A stretch of DNA of 7,467 bases, taken from assembly GCA_947169985.1 (NCBI GenBank), contig CAMVRW010000114.1, positions 1-7,467 of the forward strand. Reading direction: 5' to 3'. This stretch comes from an uncultured Butyrivibrio sp. (GTDB lineage: Bacteria > Bacillota > Clostridia > Lachnospirales > Lachnospiraceae). Under the pieces are notes generated by a model, which had not been told where the DNA came from, made no database searches, and was given only the letters and a program-made list of their open reading frames with translations. This document shows positions 1 to 5,709 of the stretch, in pieces (position 1 is the stretch's first letter; every line of letters starts with the position of its first letter). The translations under genes and the position numbers were made by a program.

Positions 1-124
1 CAGACTCTCCCCTTCCCTGTGGGCATCGCTTCCCCAAACCGTGAATGGTAACTATATGTTCTGCTTAAGTATACAATAAAACAACAAATAAGTGATAAAA
101 TAATAAATACGGGAGGTTTTGGCC
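1..124 (+). other. Leader upstream of the glycosyltransferase, mostly unassigned
   Basis: Bases 1-51 are open in frame 1 and end in TAA at 49-51 (last residues ASPNREW). This could be the tail of an upstream gene, but 16 residues are too few to recognise. Bases 52-110 are A/T rich. TACAAT at 72-77 is a fair -10 candidate, but I see no convincing -35 at 16-18 bp upstream, so the promoter is only weakly supported. No terminator hairpin with a T-run was found. Confidence 0.25.
111..116 (+). promoter_or_regulatory. Ribosome binding site that fixes the glycosyltransferase start
   Basis: GGGAGG lies 8 nt before the ATG at 125. An in-frame TTG at 119 would leave only 2 nt of spacing, so the ATG at 125 is the better start and the protein begins MNIVLLND. 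Confidence 0.8.
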
Positions 125-1570
125 ATGAATATAGTTCTTTTGAATGATTCTTTTCCGCCGGTAATTGACGGCGTTGCTAATGTAGTAATGAATTATGGGG
201 CTGTTCTTACGAACACTCTTCAGTCAAACGTGGTCGTGGGAACTCCGAGGTATCCGGATGCCACCTACGAGGGGTATCCCTACAAGGTTGTGGCTTATCC
301 AAGCCTTGATACAACGGAATTTGTCCATGGGTATCGTGCGGGAAATCCGCTTTCCATCAGGGAGATTGCCCAGATGGCTGAGATAAAGCCGGAGATCATC
401 CACACCCATTGTCCCGCTGCTTCTACGGTAATGGCAAGGATTTTGCGAAAAGAAACAGGAGCGCCAATCGTCTTTACCTATCACACCAAGTTTGATGTGG
501 ATATAGCAAGGGCTGTGGGAGAGGGTTTTCTTAAGAAGGAAACCATAAAGACTATGGTCAGTAACATTGAGGCATGCGACGATGTGTGGGTTGTTTCCGA
601 AGGAGCAGGTGAGAACCTAAGGTCTCTTGGCTTTGAAGGCGAGTACAGGGTAATGCCCAACGGCGTTGATTTTCCCAAGGGGAGAGTCAGTGATAAGGAG
701 GCAAAAGAAATAACGGCGCCTTACGACATACCTGAAGGAATTCCACTTTTTCTTTTCGTTGGAAGAATAATGAAGTACAAGGGACTGCCTTTGATCATAA
801 ATGCTCTTAAGATCCTTGCGGAAAAAGGCGTGGATTTCAGGATGGTATTTGTGGGCGGAGGAGCAGACGCCGAGGAAATGCAGGAGATGACAAAACAACT
901 GGGGCTTGAGGGCAAGGTCATCTTCGCCGGGGCAGAGCACGACAGAGAAAAGCTCAGGGCTTGGAATACAAGGGCGGATCTGTTTCTTTTCCCTTCTGTG
1001 TATGACACTAATGGAATTGTTGTAAGAGAGGCAGCAGCCTGTGGCCTTGCCAGTGTTCTTATTAAGGGCTCCTGTGCGGCTGAAGGCATAACCCACGACA
1101 GGAACGGCTTCGTGATCGACGAGACGCCAGAGGCTATGGCGGAGCTTTTGTATGAGGTTTCAGGAGACCTGGACCATCTTCACCAGGTGGGACAGAAGGC
1201 TATGGACGAGATCTATATTTCCTGGGAACAGGCTGTGCGCCTGGCTTTTGACAGGTATAAAGAACTTCGGGAGATGGTGAAAAATGGCGACATCGGAGTC
1301 AGAAAGCATCAGAGTTTTGAGTACCTGATGAATTCCGCTGCCACGGTCCTTGATGGAACCTACAAGGTTTTTGTTGATAATCCAAGAATCATGTACGATG
1401 GCATGAGGGACAACTTCCAGGAGTTTAAAGAAAACGTGGAAGAGTTCAGAAAAGACTTAAAGATCAACATGGAGGACTTCAGGAATGATATGAAGGACAG
1501 CATGGATGATTTTAAGAGTGAGCTGAATGATGGCTTTGAAAAGATCAGGGATAAAATAAATAAGAACTGA
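125..1570 (+). CDS. GT-B fold family 4 glycosyltransferase with helical repeat tail
   Basis: The protein has 481 residues. It is a retaining GT4-type enzyme, expected to move a sugar from a nucleotide-sugar donor (UDP- or GDP-linked) to an acceptor at the cytoplasmic side of the membrane. The N-terminal Rossmann domain (about 1-180) has the loop PPVIDGVANVV (11-21), HTHCP (93-97) and VVSEGAGENL (156-165). The C-terminal donor-binding domain has LFLFVGRIMKYKGL (208-221), VFVGGGAD (241-248), KVIFAGA (264-270) and DTNGIVVREAAACG (294-307). The usual E-x7-E is here D294-x7-E302; the second acid is kept. The catalytic part ends near residue 400. After that comes a charged helical extension (about 410-481) containing four 11-residue repeats, which is extra compared with the roughly 350-400 residues usual for the family. 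There is no signal peptide or TM segment. The gene sits 11 bp before a GH13 glucosidase, probably in one transcript. Donor and acceptor are not readable; diacylglycerol glucosyltransferases are among the possible relatives. The family call is firm, the substrate unknown. Confidence 0.9.
   Translation: MNIVLLNDSFPPVIDGVANVVMNYGAVLTNTLQSNVVVGTPRYPDATYEGYPYKVVAYPSLDTTEFVHGYRAGNPLSIREIAQMAEIKPEIIHTHCPAASTVMARILRKETGAPIVFTYHTKFDVDIARAVGEGFLKKETIKTMVSNIEACDDVWVVSEGAGENLRSLGFEGEYRVMPNGVDFPKGRVSDKEAKEITAPYDIPEGIPLFLFVGRIMKYKGLPLIINALKILAEKGVDFRMVFVGGGADAEEMQEMTKQLGLEGKVIFAGAEHDREKLRAWNTRADLFLFPSVYDTNGIVVREAAACGLASVLIKGSCAAEGITHDRNGFVIDETPEAMAELLYEVSGDLDHLHQVGQKAMDEIYISWEQAVRLAFDRYKELREMVKNGDIGVRKHQSFEYLMNSAATVLDGTYKVFVDNPRIMYDGMRDNFQEFKENVEEFRKDLKINMEDFRNDMKDSMDDFKSELNDGFEKIRDKINKN
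1421..1552 (+). repeat. Four tandem 33-nt units encoding hendecad repeats in the glycosyltransferase tail
   Basis: Residues 433-476 divide cleanly into four 11-residue units: EFKENVEEFRK, DLKINMEDFRN, DMKDSMDDFKS, ELNDGFEKIRD, followed by KINKN. Each unit has an acid at position 1, hydrophobics at positions 2, 6 and 9 (F/V/F, L/M/F, M/M/F, L/F/I) and mostly a base at position 10. The 4-3-4 hydrophobic spacing is the hendecad pattern, which gives a continuous amphipathic helix (11 residues per 3 turns). Such helices either lie on a membrane surface or pack as a slightly right-handed coiled coil. Which one applies here cannot be told from sequence. Confidence 0.8.
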
Positions 1571-1581
1571 GGTACTAAGAG

Positions 1582-3237
1582 ATGGATGATAGAGAATGGT
1601 ATAAGCCCATGTCTTTTTATCAGATCTGGGTCAGAAGTTTTGCAGACGGAAATGGTGATGGTATCGGAGATCTTTATGGAGTATACGACAAGCTCCCCTA
1701 CGTAAAGTCACTGGGAGTAGACGGAATCTGGTTTTCGCCGATCTATCCTTCGCCAAATGCAGACTACGGGTATGACATTTCTGATTACAAGAATATCCAT
1801 CCTGATTTTGGAGACCTGGAACAGTTTAAGAAGGTGCTGACAAGGGCCCATGAAATGGGACTTAAGGTCATTATGGACCTGGTGGTGAATCACACCTCTG
1901 ATGAGCACCCCTGGTTTGTGGAGAGCTGTAAGGGCAAAGATAATCCCTACAGCGACTATTATATCTGGCGTGATAAGCCAAATAACTGGGATTCCCTGTT
2001 TGAGGGAGAAGCCTGGGAATATGTGCCTTCAAGGGGGCAGTACTATCTCCATATTTTTGCAAAAAAACAGCCTGACCTTAATATGGATAATCCCAAGGTC
2101 AGGGAAGAAGTTAAGAGCATAATGCGCTTTTGGCTTGATATGGGAGTTGACGGCTTTAGAGAAGATGTTATCAACTTCATATCCAAGAGAGAAGGGCTTC
2201 CTAATGGACTGCCTTTTTTGCCTGCAGCAAAGGGTATGTCCCACTACAAGGATGGTCCCCATATTCACGAATATATGGCTGAGTTCAGGAAGGTCTGTGA
2301 GGACTACGACTGTTTCCAACTGGGGGAAGGACCTATGACCACCGTAAAATCTGCCATGAAGTATCTGACAGGACCCACAAAGTCCCTGGATATGATGTTT
2401 TCCTTTGACCACATGATGGCAGACTGCATGTACACTGAGTATCTCCACAGACCTTTTTCTTTGGTGAAGCTGAAAAAGGCCTTTACCAAATGGCAGTATG
2501 CTTTGGCAGGAAAGGGATGGAATGCTCTGTATATTGAGAACCATGACCACCCCAGGATCATCAGTAGATACGGCAGCGAGTTCTTTTGGCGTGAGAGCGG
2601 AACCATGCTGGCGGCCAGCTACATCTTCCAACAGGGAACTCCATTTATATATCAGGGCCAGGAGATTGGCATGACCAACATTAAGCTCATGTCCATCGAC
2701 CAGTACGTGGATGTTTCCTCCATCACCAATTATCACACCTATCATCTGAAGGAGGATCCTGAAAGGCGACTTCATCGAATTCATCTGTCCAGCAGAGATT
2801 CTGCCAGAACGCCTATGCAGTGGGATACCTCTGAGAATGCGGGATTTTCCAAGGTTAAGCCCTGGTTTTATGTGAATCCCAACTACAACAAGGTCAACGT
2901 TGCCAAGGAAGAGGAGGATAAGGAAAGTATCCTGTGGTTTTACAGGAACTGCCTGGCTCTTAGAAAGGGCTCGGAAACCCTTATCTATGGCGATTATACC
3001 GAGTACTTCCCAAAAGATAAGAACATCTTCATGTATGAGAGAAGCCTTGGAAAAGAGAGTTACCTGATAATCTGCTCTTTCTCCCGTCTCCCAGTCCGTG
3101 CCCATAAGCCGGAGAAGTTTAAAGGGCACAAGGGAGAACTTGTTCTTTGCAACTATGAGGGCGAATCAAAGCTTTTGCATAAGAAGGGACTACTGCGCCC
3201 GTTTGAGACCAGAGTTTATCGGTATAATCTGGAATGA
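1582..3237 (+). CDS. GH13 alpha-glucosidase, oligo-1,6-glucosidase type
   Basis: The protein has 551 residues, close to the 550-560 usual for oligo-1,6-glucosidases. It should hydrolyse terminal alpha-glucosidic bonds of short oligosaccharides in the cytoplasm (no signal peptide). The (beta/alpha)8 barrel landmarks are in order: metal-site loop DGNGDGIGD (22-30), region I DLVVNH (99-104), QPDLNM (163-168), region II GFREDVINF with nucleophile D195, acid/base E249 in LGEGP, and transition-state D322 in ENHDHPR. SARTPMQWD (407-415) is also typical. A C-terminal beta domain follows from about 465. The residue after the nucleophile is Val (196); in this group Val is associated with alpha-1,6 preference and Thr with alpha-1,4. 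Three residues beside the catalytic acids differ from the forms I know best (E194, G250, H323). The start is supported by TGAGG at 1568-1572, 9 nt upstream and overlapping the previous stop, which suggests coupled translation with the glycosyltransferase. Trehalose-6-phosphate hydrolase is a less likely alternative. Confidence 0.9.
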   Translation: MDDREWYKPMSFYQIWVRSFADGNGDGIGDLYGVYDKLPYVKSLGVDGIWFSPIYPSPNADYGYDISDYKNIHPDFGDLEQFKKVLTRAHEMGLKVIMDLVVNHTSDEHPWFVESCKGKDNPYSDYYIWRDKPNNWDSLFEGEAWEYVPSRGQYYLHIFAKKQPDLNMDNPKVREEVKSIMRFWLDMGVDGFREDVINFISKREGLPNGLPFLPAAKGMSHYKDGPHIHEYMAEFRKVCEDYDCFQLGEGPMTTVKSAMKYLTGPTKSLDMMFSFDHMMADCMYTEYLHRPFSLVKLKKAFTKWQYALAGKGWNALYIENHDHPRIISRYGSEFFWRESGTMLAASYIFQQGTPFIYQGQEIGMTNIKLMSIDQYVDVSSITNYHTYHLKEDPERRLHRIHLSSRDSARTPMQWDTSENAGFSKVKPWFYVNPNYNKVNVAKEEEDKESILWFYRNCLALRKGSETLIYGDYTEYFPKDKNIFMYERSLGKESYLIICSFSRLPVRAHKPEKFKGHKGELVLCNYEGESKLLHKKGLLRPFETRVYRYNLE

Positions 3238-3250
3238 GTCTGGGAAGAAA

Positions 3251-3278
3251 TTGACGAAATAATAAAAATGTTTATGCT
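3251..3278 (+). promoter_or_regulatory. Candidate sigma-A promoter upstream of the binding-protein gene
   Basis: TTGACG (3251-3256, 5 of 6 to consensus) is followed after 16 bp by TATGCT (3273-3278, 4 of 6). It lies just after the stop of the GH13 gene and about 100 bp before the next start, so the right-hand genes probably have their own promoter. No T-tailed terminator was found between them, so read-through from the left pair is also possible. Confidence 0.45.
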
Positions 3279-3292
3279 AATTTAAGGATTAA

Positions 3293-3320
3293 TTTACACC
3301 TGTTCATAGTAATATATATG
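3293..3320 (+). promoter_or_regulatory. Second candidate promoter within an imperfect inverted repeat
   Basis: TTTACA (3293-3298, 5 of 6) and TATATG (3315-3320, 4 of 6) are separated by 16 bp. The elements lie within ATTAAT-TTACA (3288-3298) and TGTAA-GGA-ATTAAT (3319-3332), an imperfect inverted repeat that could be an operator. The region is A/T rich, so a chance match is a real possibility. Confidence 0.3.
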
Positions 3321-3346
3321 TAAGGAATTAATGTAGCCAAAGTGCG

Positions 3347-3366
3347 CTTTTCGGACTTACGAAAGG
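3347..3366 (+). promoter_or_regulatory. Small hairpin covering the Shine-Dalgarno of the binding-protein gene
   Basis: CTTTTCG (3347-3353) can pair with CGAAAGG (3360-3366), 7 bp with one G-U pair, around the 6-nt loop GACTTA. The 3' arm takes in the first two Gs of the Shine-Dalgarno GGAG (3365-3368), which is 6 nt before the ATG at 3375. Folded, it would partly hide the ribosome site. The stem is short and mostly A-U, so a regulatory role is only a suggestion. The GGAG itself clearly selects ATG 3375 over the in-frame GTG at 3342. Confidence 0.35.
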
Positions 3367-3374
3367 AGACCGTC

Positions 3375-5021
3375 ATGAATCGTGTAACTTGGAAGAGGAC
3401 GGTAGTCTTTGCTCTATTAATGGTCTTTACATTTACAGGTACTGCCTGCGGATCCGGGGCCTCAAATACCCTGGACCAGCAGAGCTTAACAAAAGAACCT
3501 GATATATCACATTTTCTTGTAGCTGTGGAGGATGAACCTGACACAGTTGATTTTCAATGCACTTCAATCCACTATACAATTGCACAGAATGTCTTTAACC
3601 GCCTTGTGGAAATGGAAAACGACGCAAATGGCGATATGGAGATCCTGCCCTCGCTGGCTGAGTCCTGGGAGGTTTCCGAGAATGGAGTTGACTATACTTT
3701 CCATTTGAGGGAAGGAGTTACCTTTAGCAATGGTTCTCCTTTGACTGCAGCTGATGTTCAGTACACCTTTGAAAGAATGCTGACTCATCCTGATGCCTGC
3801 AATCAGGATATAGTAGACATTATAGCCGGAGCTTCTGCTCTGGAAAATGGCGAAACAGAGCATCTGGAGGGCTTTAAGGTCGTAGATGATCTTACCTTTG
3901 TAATAACTCTGGAACAGCCATTTGAGGCTTTTTTAGCCTGCCTTTCCATGCCCGGAGCCTCTATTCTTGAGGAGGAAACAACCAGGGATGCTGGGGATGA
4001 CTTTGGTAAAAAACCGGAGTTTACCATCGGAACAGGCTCTTTTATCCTGTGGAAATGGACAGCGGGAGAGGGAATGCTCCTTACTGCTAATCCAAAGTGC
4101 TGGCAGGGGGCGCCTAAATGTGAAGGCCTTGATCTGCGGTTTTTGAGCGATGCAGGCGAGATCCGCAAGATGTTTGAAGATGGTGAGATCGACGTGCTGG
4201 ATCTGGATGAGGCCGGAGATGCCGCTGAGTTTTTCCTCCATGGTGAAAAATATCAGGACAGGCTCTTTAAGGTACAGCGCATTGGTATAGCTTATATTGC
4301 GCTTAATGAGAGCCTTGCGCCTCTGGACGATGTCCGTGTTCGTAAGGCTATGCAGCTGGCCCTTGACCGTCCGTCTCTTTTGGCTGCTGTTTACGGCGAC
4401 AATGGCTATGTTGAGAATGGAATATTCCCTCATGGGCTTTATGGATTTAACCCTGATCTTCCGCTTATCCCTCATGATAATGACACAGCAAAAGAGCTTT
4501 TGAATGAGGCAGGCTATTCAGATGGATTTGACTTCACTGTAAGTATCAATTCTTCATCCACCAGGTGGGAACTTTCTGTCATGAAGCTTGCAGTATCCAT
4601 GTGGGCAAAAGTCGGAATCAGAGCCCATATTGATGTAATTGATGAAAGTGACTTTATGAGCCAGAGAAAGAACGGTGAATTGGCATGTTACACAGCACAG
4701 TGGATGGCTGATTTTAATGACCCTGACAACTTTATCTATACCTTCTTTGGAAATGAAGGTAACACCAAATATAGAAGCCTTTGCTATCCTGATGCAGGCA
4801 TAATGGAGAGGGTACAGAATGCCAGGGCTATATCAGACAGGGAAAAGCGTGTCAGCGAATATCAGGATCTTGAGCGCATCATCATTCAGGATGATGCAGC
4901 CTGGATCCCGCTGTATTCAAGACAACGTTATTATGTTACTTCAGAAAGGCTTGAAGGTATTCAGGCATCGTGGAACGGGTCTGTGAAAAATAAGTATCGC
5001 GAGATGTCAATTAAGTACTAG
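3375..5021 (+). CDS. Family 5 extracytoplasmic solute-binding lipoprotein (Opp/Dpp type), no transporter alongside
   Basis: The protein has 548 residues. The N-terminus has basic residues (R3, K7, R8), a hydrophobic stretch (9-20) and TGTAC with a probable lipidated Cys at 25. The lipobox is imperfect, with Gly at -3. A Ser/Gly/Asn linker follows. The mature part is the SBP_bac_5 fold: the ILPSLAESWEV and DYTFHLREGVTFSNGSPL block (90-123) leading to TAADVQYTFERM (124-135) is the family signature. LDDVRVRKAMQLALDR (317-332), TAKELLNEAGY (371-381) and WMADFNDPDNF (443-453) match the conserved C-terminal lobe segments. Such proteins capture peptides, nickel-chelates or oligosaccharides outside the membrane and pass them to an ABC permease. 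No permease or ATPase gene is present in the window, and the next gene, 37 bp on, is a membrane c-di-GMP receptor. It may therefore serve a transporter encoded elsewhere or present ligand to that receptor. The second reading is inference. The start at 3375 is chosen because of GGAG 6 nt upstream and because the signal peptide then begins properly. The ligand is unknown. Confidence 0.88.
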   Translation: MNRVTWKRTVVFALLMVFTFTGTACGSGASNTLDQQSLTKEPDISHFLVAVEDEPDTVDFQCTSIHYTIAQNVFNRLVEMENDANGDMEILPSLAESWEVSENGVDYTFHLREGVTFSNGSPLTAADVQYTFERMLTHPDACNQDIVDIIAGASALENGETEHLEGFKVVDDLTFVITLEQPFEAFLACLSMPGASILEEETTRDAGDDFGKKPEFTIGTGSFILWKWTAGEGMLLTANPKCWQGAPKCEGLDLRFLSDAGEIRKMFEDGEIDVLDLDEAGDAAEFFLHGEKYQDRLFKVQRIGIAYIALNESLAPLDDVRVRKAMQLALDRPSLLAAVYGDNGYVENGIFPHGLYGFNPDLPLIPHDNDTAKELLNEAGYSDGFDFTVSINSSSTRWELSVMKLAVSMWAKVGIRAHIDVIDESDFMSQRKNGELACYTAQWMADFNDPDNFIYTFFGNEGNTKYRSLCYPDAGIMERVQNARAISDREKRVSEYQDLERIIIQDDAAWIPLYSRQRYYVTSERLEGIQASWNGSVKNKYREMSIKY

Positions 5022-5041
5022 AGATAGCTCTTTTCACAGAC
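4979..5041 (+). repeat. 11-bp perfect inverted repeat bracketing the end of the binding-protein gene
   Basis: GTCTGTGAAAA (4979-4989) is the exact reverse complement of TTTTCACAGAC (5031-5041), with 41 nt between. The left arm lies in the last codons of the binding-protein gene. The right arm ends 9 nt before the GGAG (5051-5054) of the next gene. A smaller nested hairpin, AGAG/CTCT, sits at 5020-5031. There is no T-run after the stem, so it is not a standard terminator. It could affect mRNA stability or the relative expression of the two genes, or be chance. Confidence 0.4.
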
Positions 5042-5058
5042 AGGAAAAAAGGAGATGA

Positions 5059-5709
5059 ATGCTGATGCGTTCGATTCGGTGGACGATTACGCTGATCACC
5101 ATCCTCGTAATCCTTACAAGTGTAATATCCGTTTCCGTTGCCAGTCAGATCATTATACGCAATGAGACGGATGATATTTCTGTGGATACTATGAATCTGA
5201 TAAATGATGGTACCGACAGGCTTTTAGACAACTATTTTCAGGGTATCCAGAATTCTGTGGAGATCATAGCAAACATTGCAGTTGATGATCTTGACAGTGT
5301 TTTTCTGGTGGAAAATGGTGTGGTAAGACCTGATGAAGAAGAAAGTTACCGGAGTCCTGAACAGATCGAGGCTCTGGACAGTTATCTTAGGGAGTACTGC
5401 CAAAAACTCCAAATTCTCTTTTCCGGTGTCGCGGATAATACCCAGGGTATAATATCCTATTTTTACTGCATAAGTCCGGAAATCAGCAGTAATGAGCATG
5501 GTTTCTTTTATATGAAGAAGGGGAAGACTGGCCTTATAGAGCAACCTCCTCTTGATGCGACTAACCTCCAGCCCAATGAGGACCTTGGCGGAACCTGGTA
5601 TGATGTGGCAGTTGCCATGGGGGCTCCCGGGTGGCTTGGACCATACATTTGCCAGGGACTACGATGCGGGAATGCTCATAGGTGTTATGGGAGTGGACAT
5701 TTCCTGTGA
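5059..5709 (+). CDS. Broken gene, 5' part: membrane anchor and most of the dCache sensor domain of a c-di-GMP receptor
   Basis: As read, this frame encodes 216 residues ending at TGA 5707-5709, but only about the first 196-199 look like the native protein. Residues 8-31 are a TM helix preceded by Arg (R4, R7). Residues 32 onward form an extracellular dCache_1 domain: NTQGIISYFYCISPEIS (127-143), GFFYMKKGK (148-156), GTWYDVAVAMGAPGWLGPY (178-196). The W-x-x-PY ending is a typical dCache landmark. After Y196 the frame becomes unlike protein (Cys/Arg/His rich) and stops, while the rest of the domain continues in another frame from about 5654-5672. This is therefore the N-terminal half of one receptor, not a separate gene. 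AAAAAAGGAG (5045-5054) serves either ATG 5059 (4 nt spacing) or ATG 5065 (10 nt); the choice is open. Sensed ligands of dCache domains are often amino acids, amines or small organics; the one here is unknown. Confidence 0.8.
   Translation: MLMRSIRWTITLITILVILTSVISVSVASQIIIRNETDDISVDTMNLINDGTDRLLDNYFQGIQNSVEIIANIAVDDLDSVFLVENGVVRPDEEESYRSPEQIEALDSYLREYCQKLQILFSGVADNTQGIISYFYCISPEISSNEHGFFYMKKGKTGLIEQPPLDATNLQPNEDLGGTWYDVAVAMGAPGWLGPYICQGLRCGNAHRCYGSGHFL
5647..5671 (+). other. Frame-change site inside the dCache domain
   Basis: Up to the PY codons (5641-5646) the coding sense is in the frame of the 5059 start. From about 5657 (DYDAGMLIGVMGVDI) it is one base later. Only 25 nt (about 8 codons) separate the PY motif from the Gly of GMLIGV. 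In dCache proteins I recall, such as PctA, this stretch is about 20 residues. A net loss of 3n+2 bases, near 35, would explain both the short spacing and the frame change. A single inserted base would explain the frame only. No slippery heptamer or +1 shift-prone stop is visible. Confidence 0.65.

Noticed and set aside
1..51. C-terminal tail of an upstream gene in frame 1
   Set aside because: Only 16 codons before a stop, and a second frame is also open. There is nothing recognisable, so it is mentioned only within the leader entry.
2029..3129. A long open frame on the - strand (366 codons) opposite the GH13 gene
   Set aside because: It lies fully within a gene with clear catalytic motifs and its translation resembles no family. 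It is the shadow of codon bias on the opposite strand.
3342..3374. In-frame GTG at 3342 as the start of the binding protein
   Set aside because: It would put 11 charged residues before the signal peptide, has no ribosome site, and ignores the GGAG placed 6 nt before ATG 3375.
3238..3374. A c-di-GMP riboswitch upstream of the binding protein
   Set aside because: The neighbouring EAL gene made this worth checking, but I do not find the conserved GEMM core or a long paired structure in the 137 bp.
5022..5058. Intrinsic terminator after the binding-protein gene
   Set aside because: The small AGAG/CTCT hairpin followed by TTT has only a 4-bp stem, and the larger stem has no T-run after it. Read-through into the receptor is more likely.
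5610..5625. One-base insertion in the G5 run (5619-5623) as the sole cause of the frame change
   Set aside because: That would replace GAPGWLGPY, which carries the conserved W and PY of dCache, by GLPGGLDHTF. Keeping the motif needs the switch after 5646. It is not excluded without reads.
5607..5660. Programmed ribosomal frameshifting joining the two receptor halves
   Set aside because: There is no slippery heptamer, no shift-prone stop in the first frame near the switch, and no strong downstream pseudoknot that I can see. The short spacing favours a deletion.
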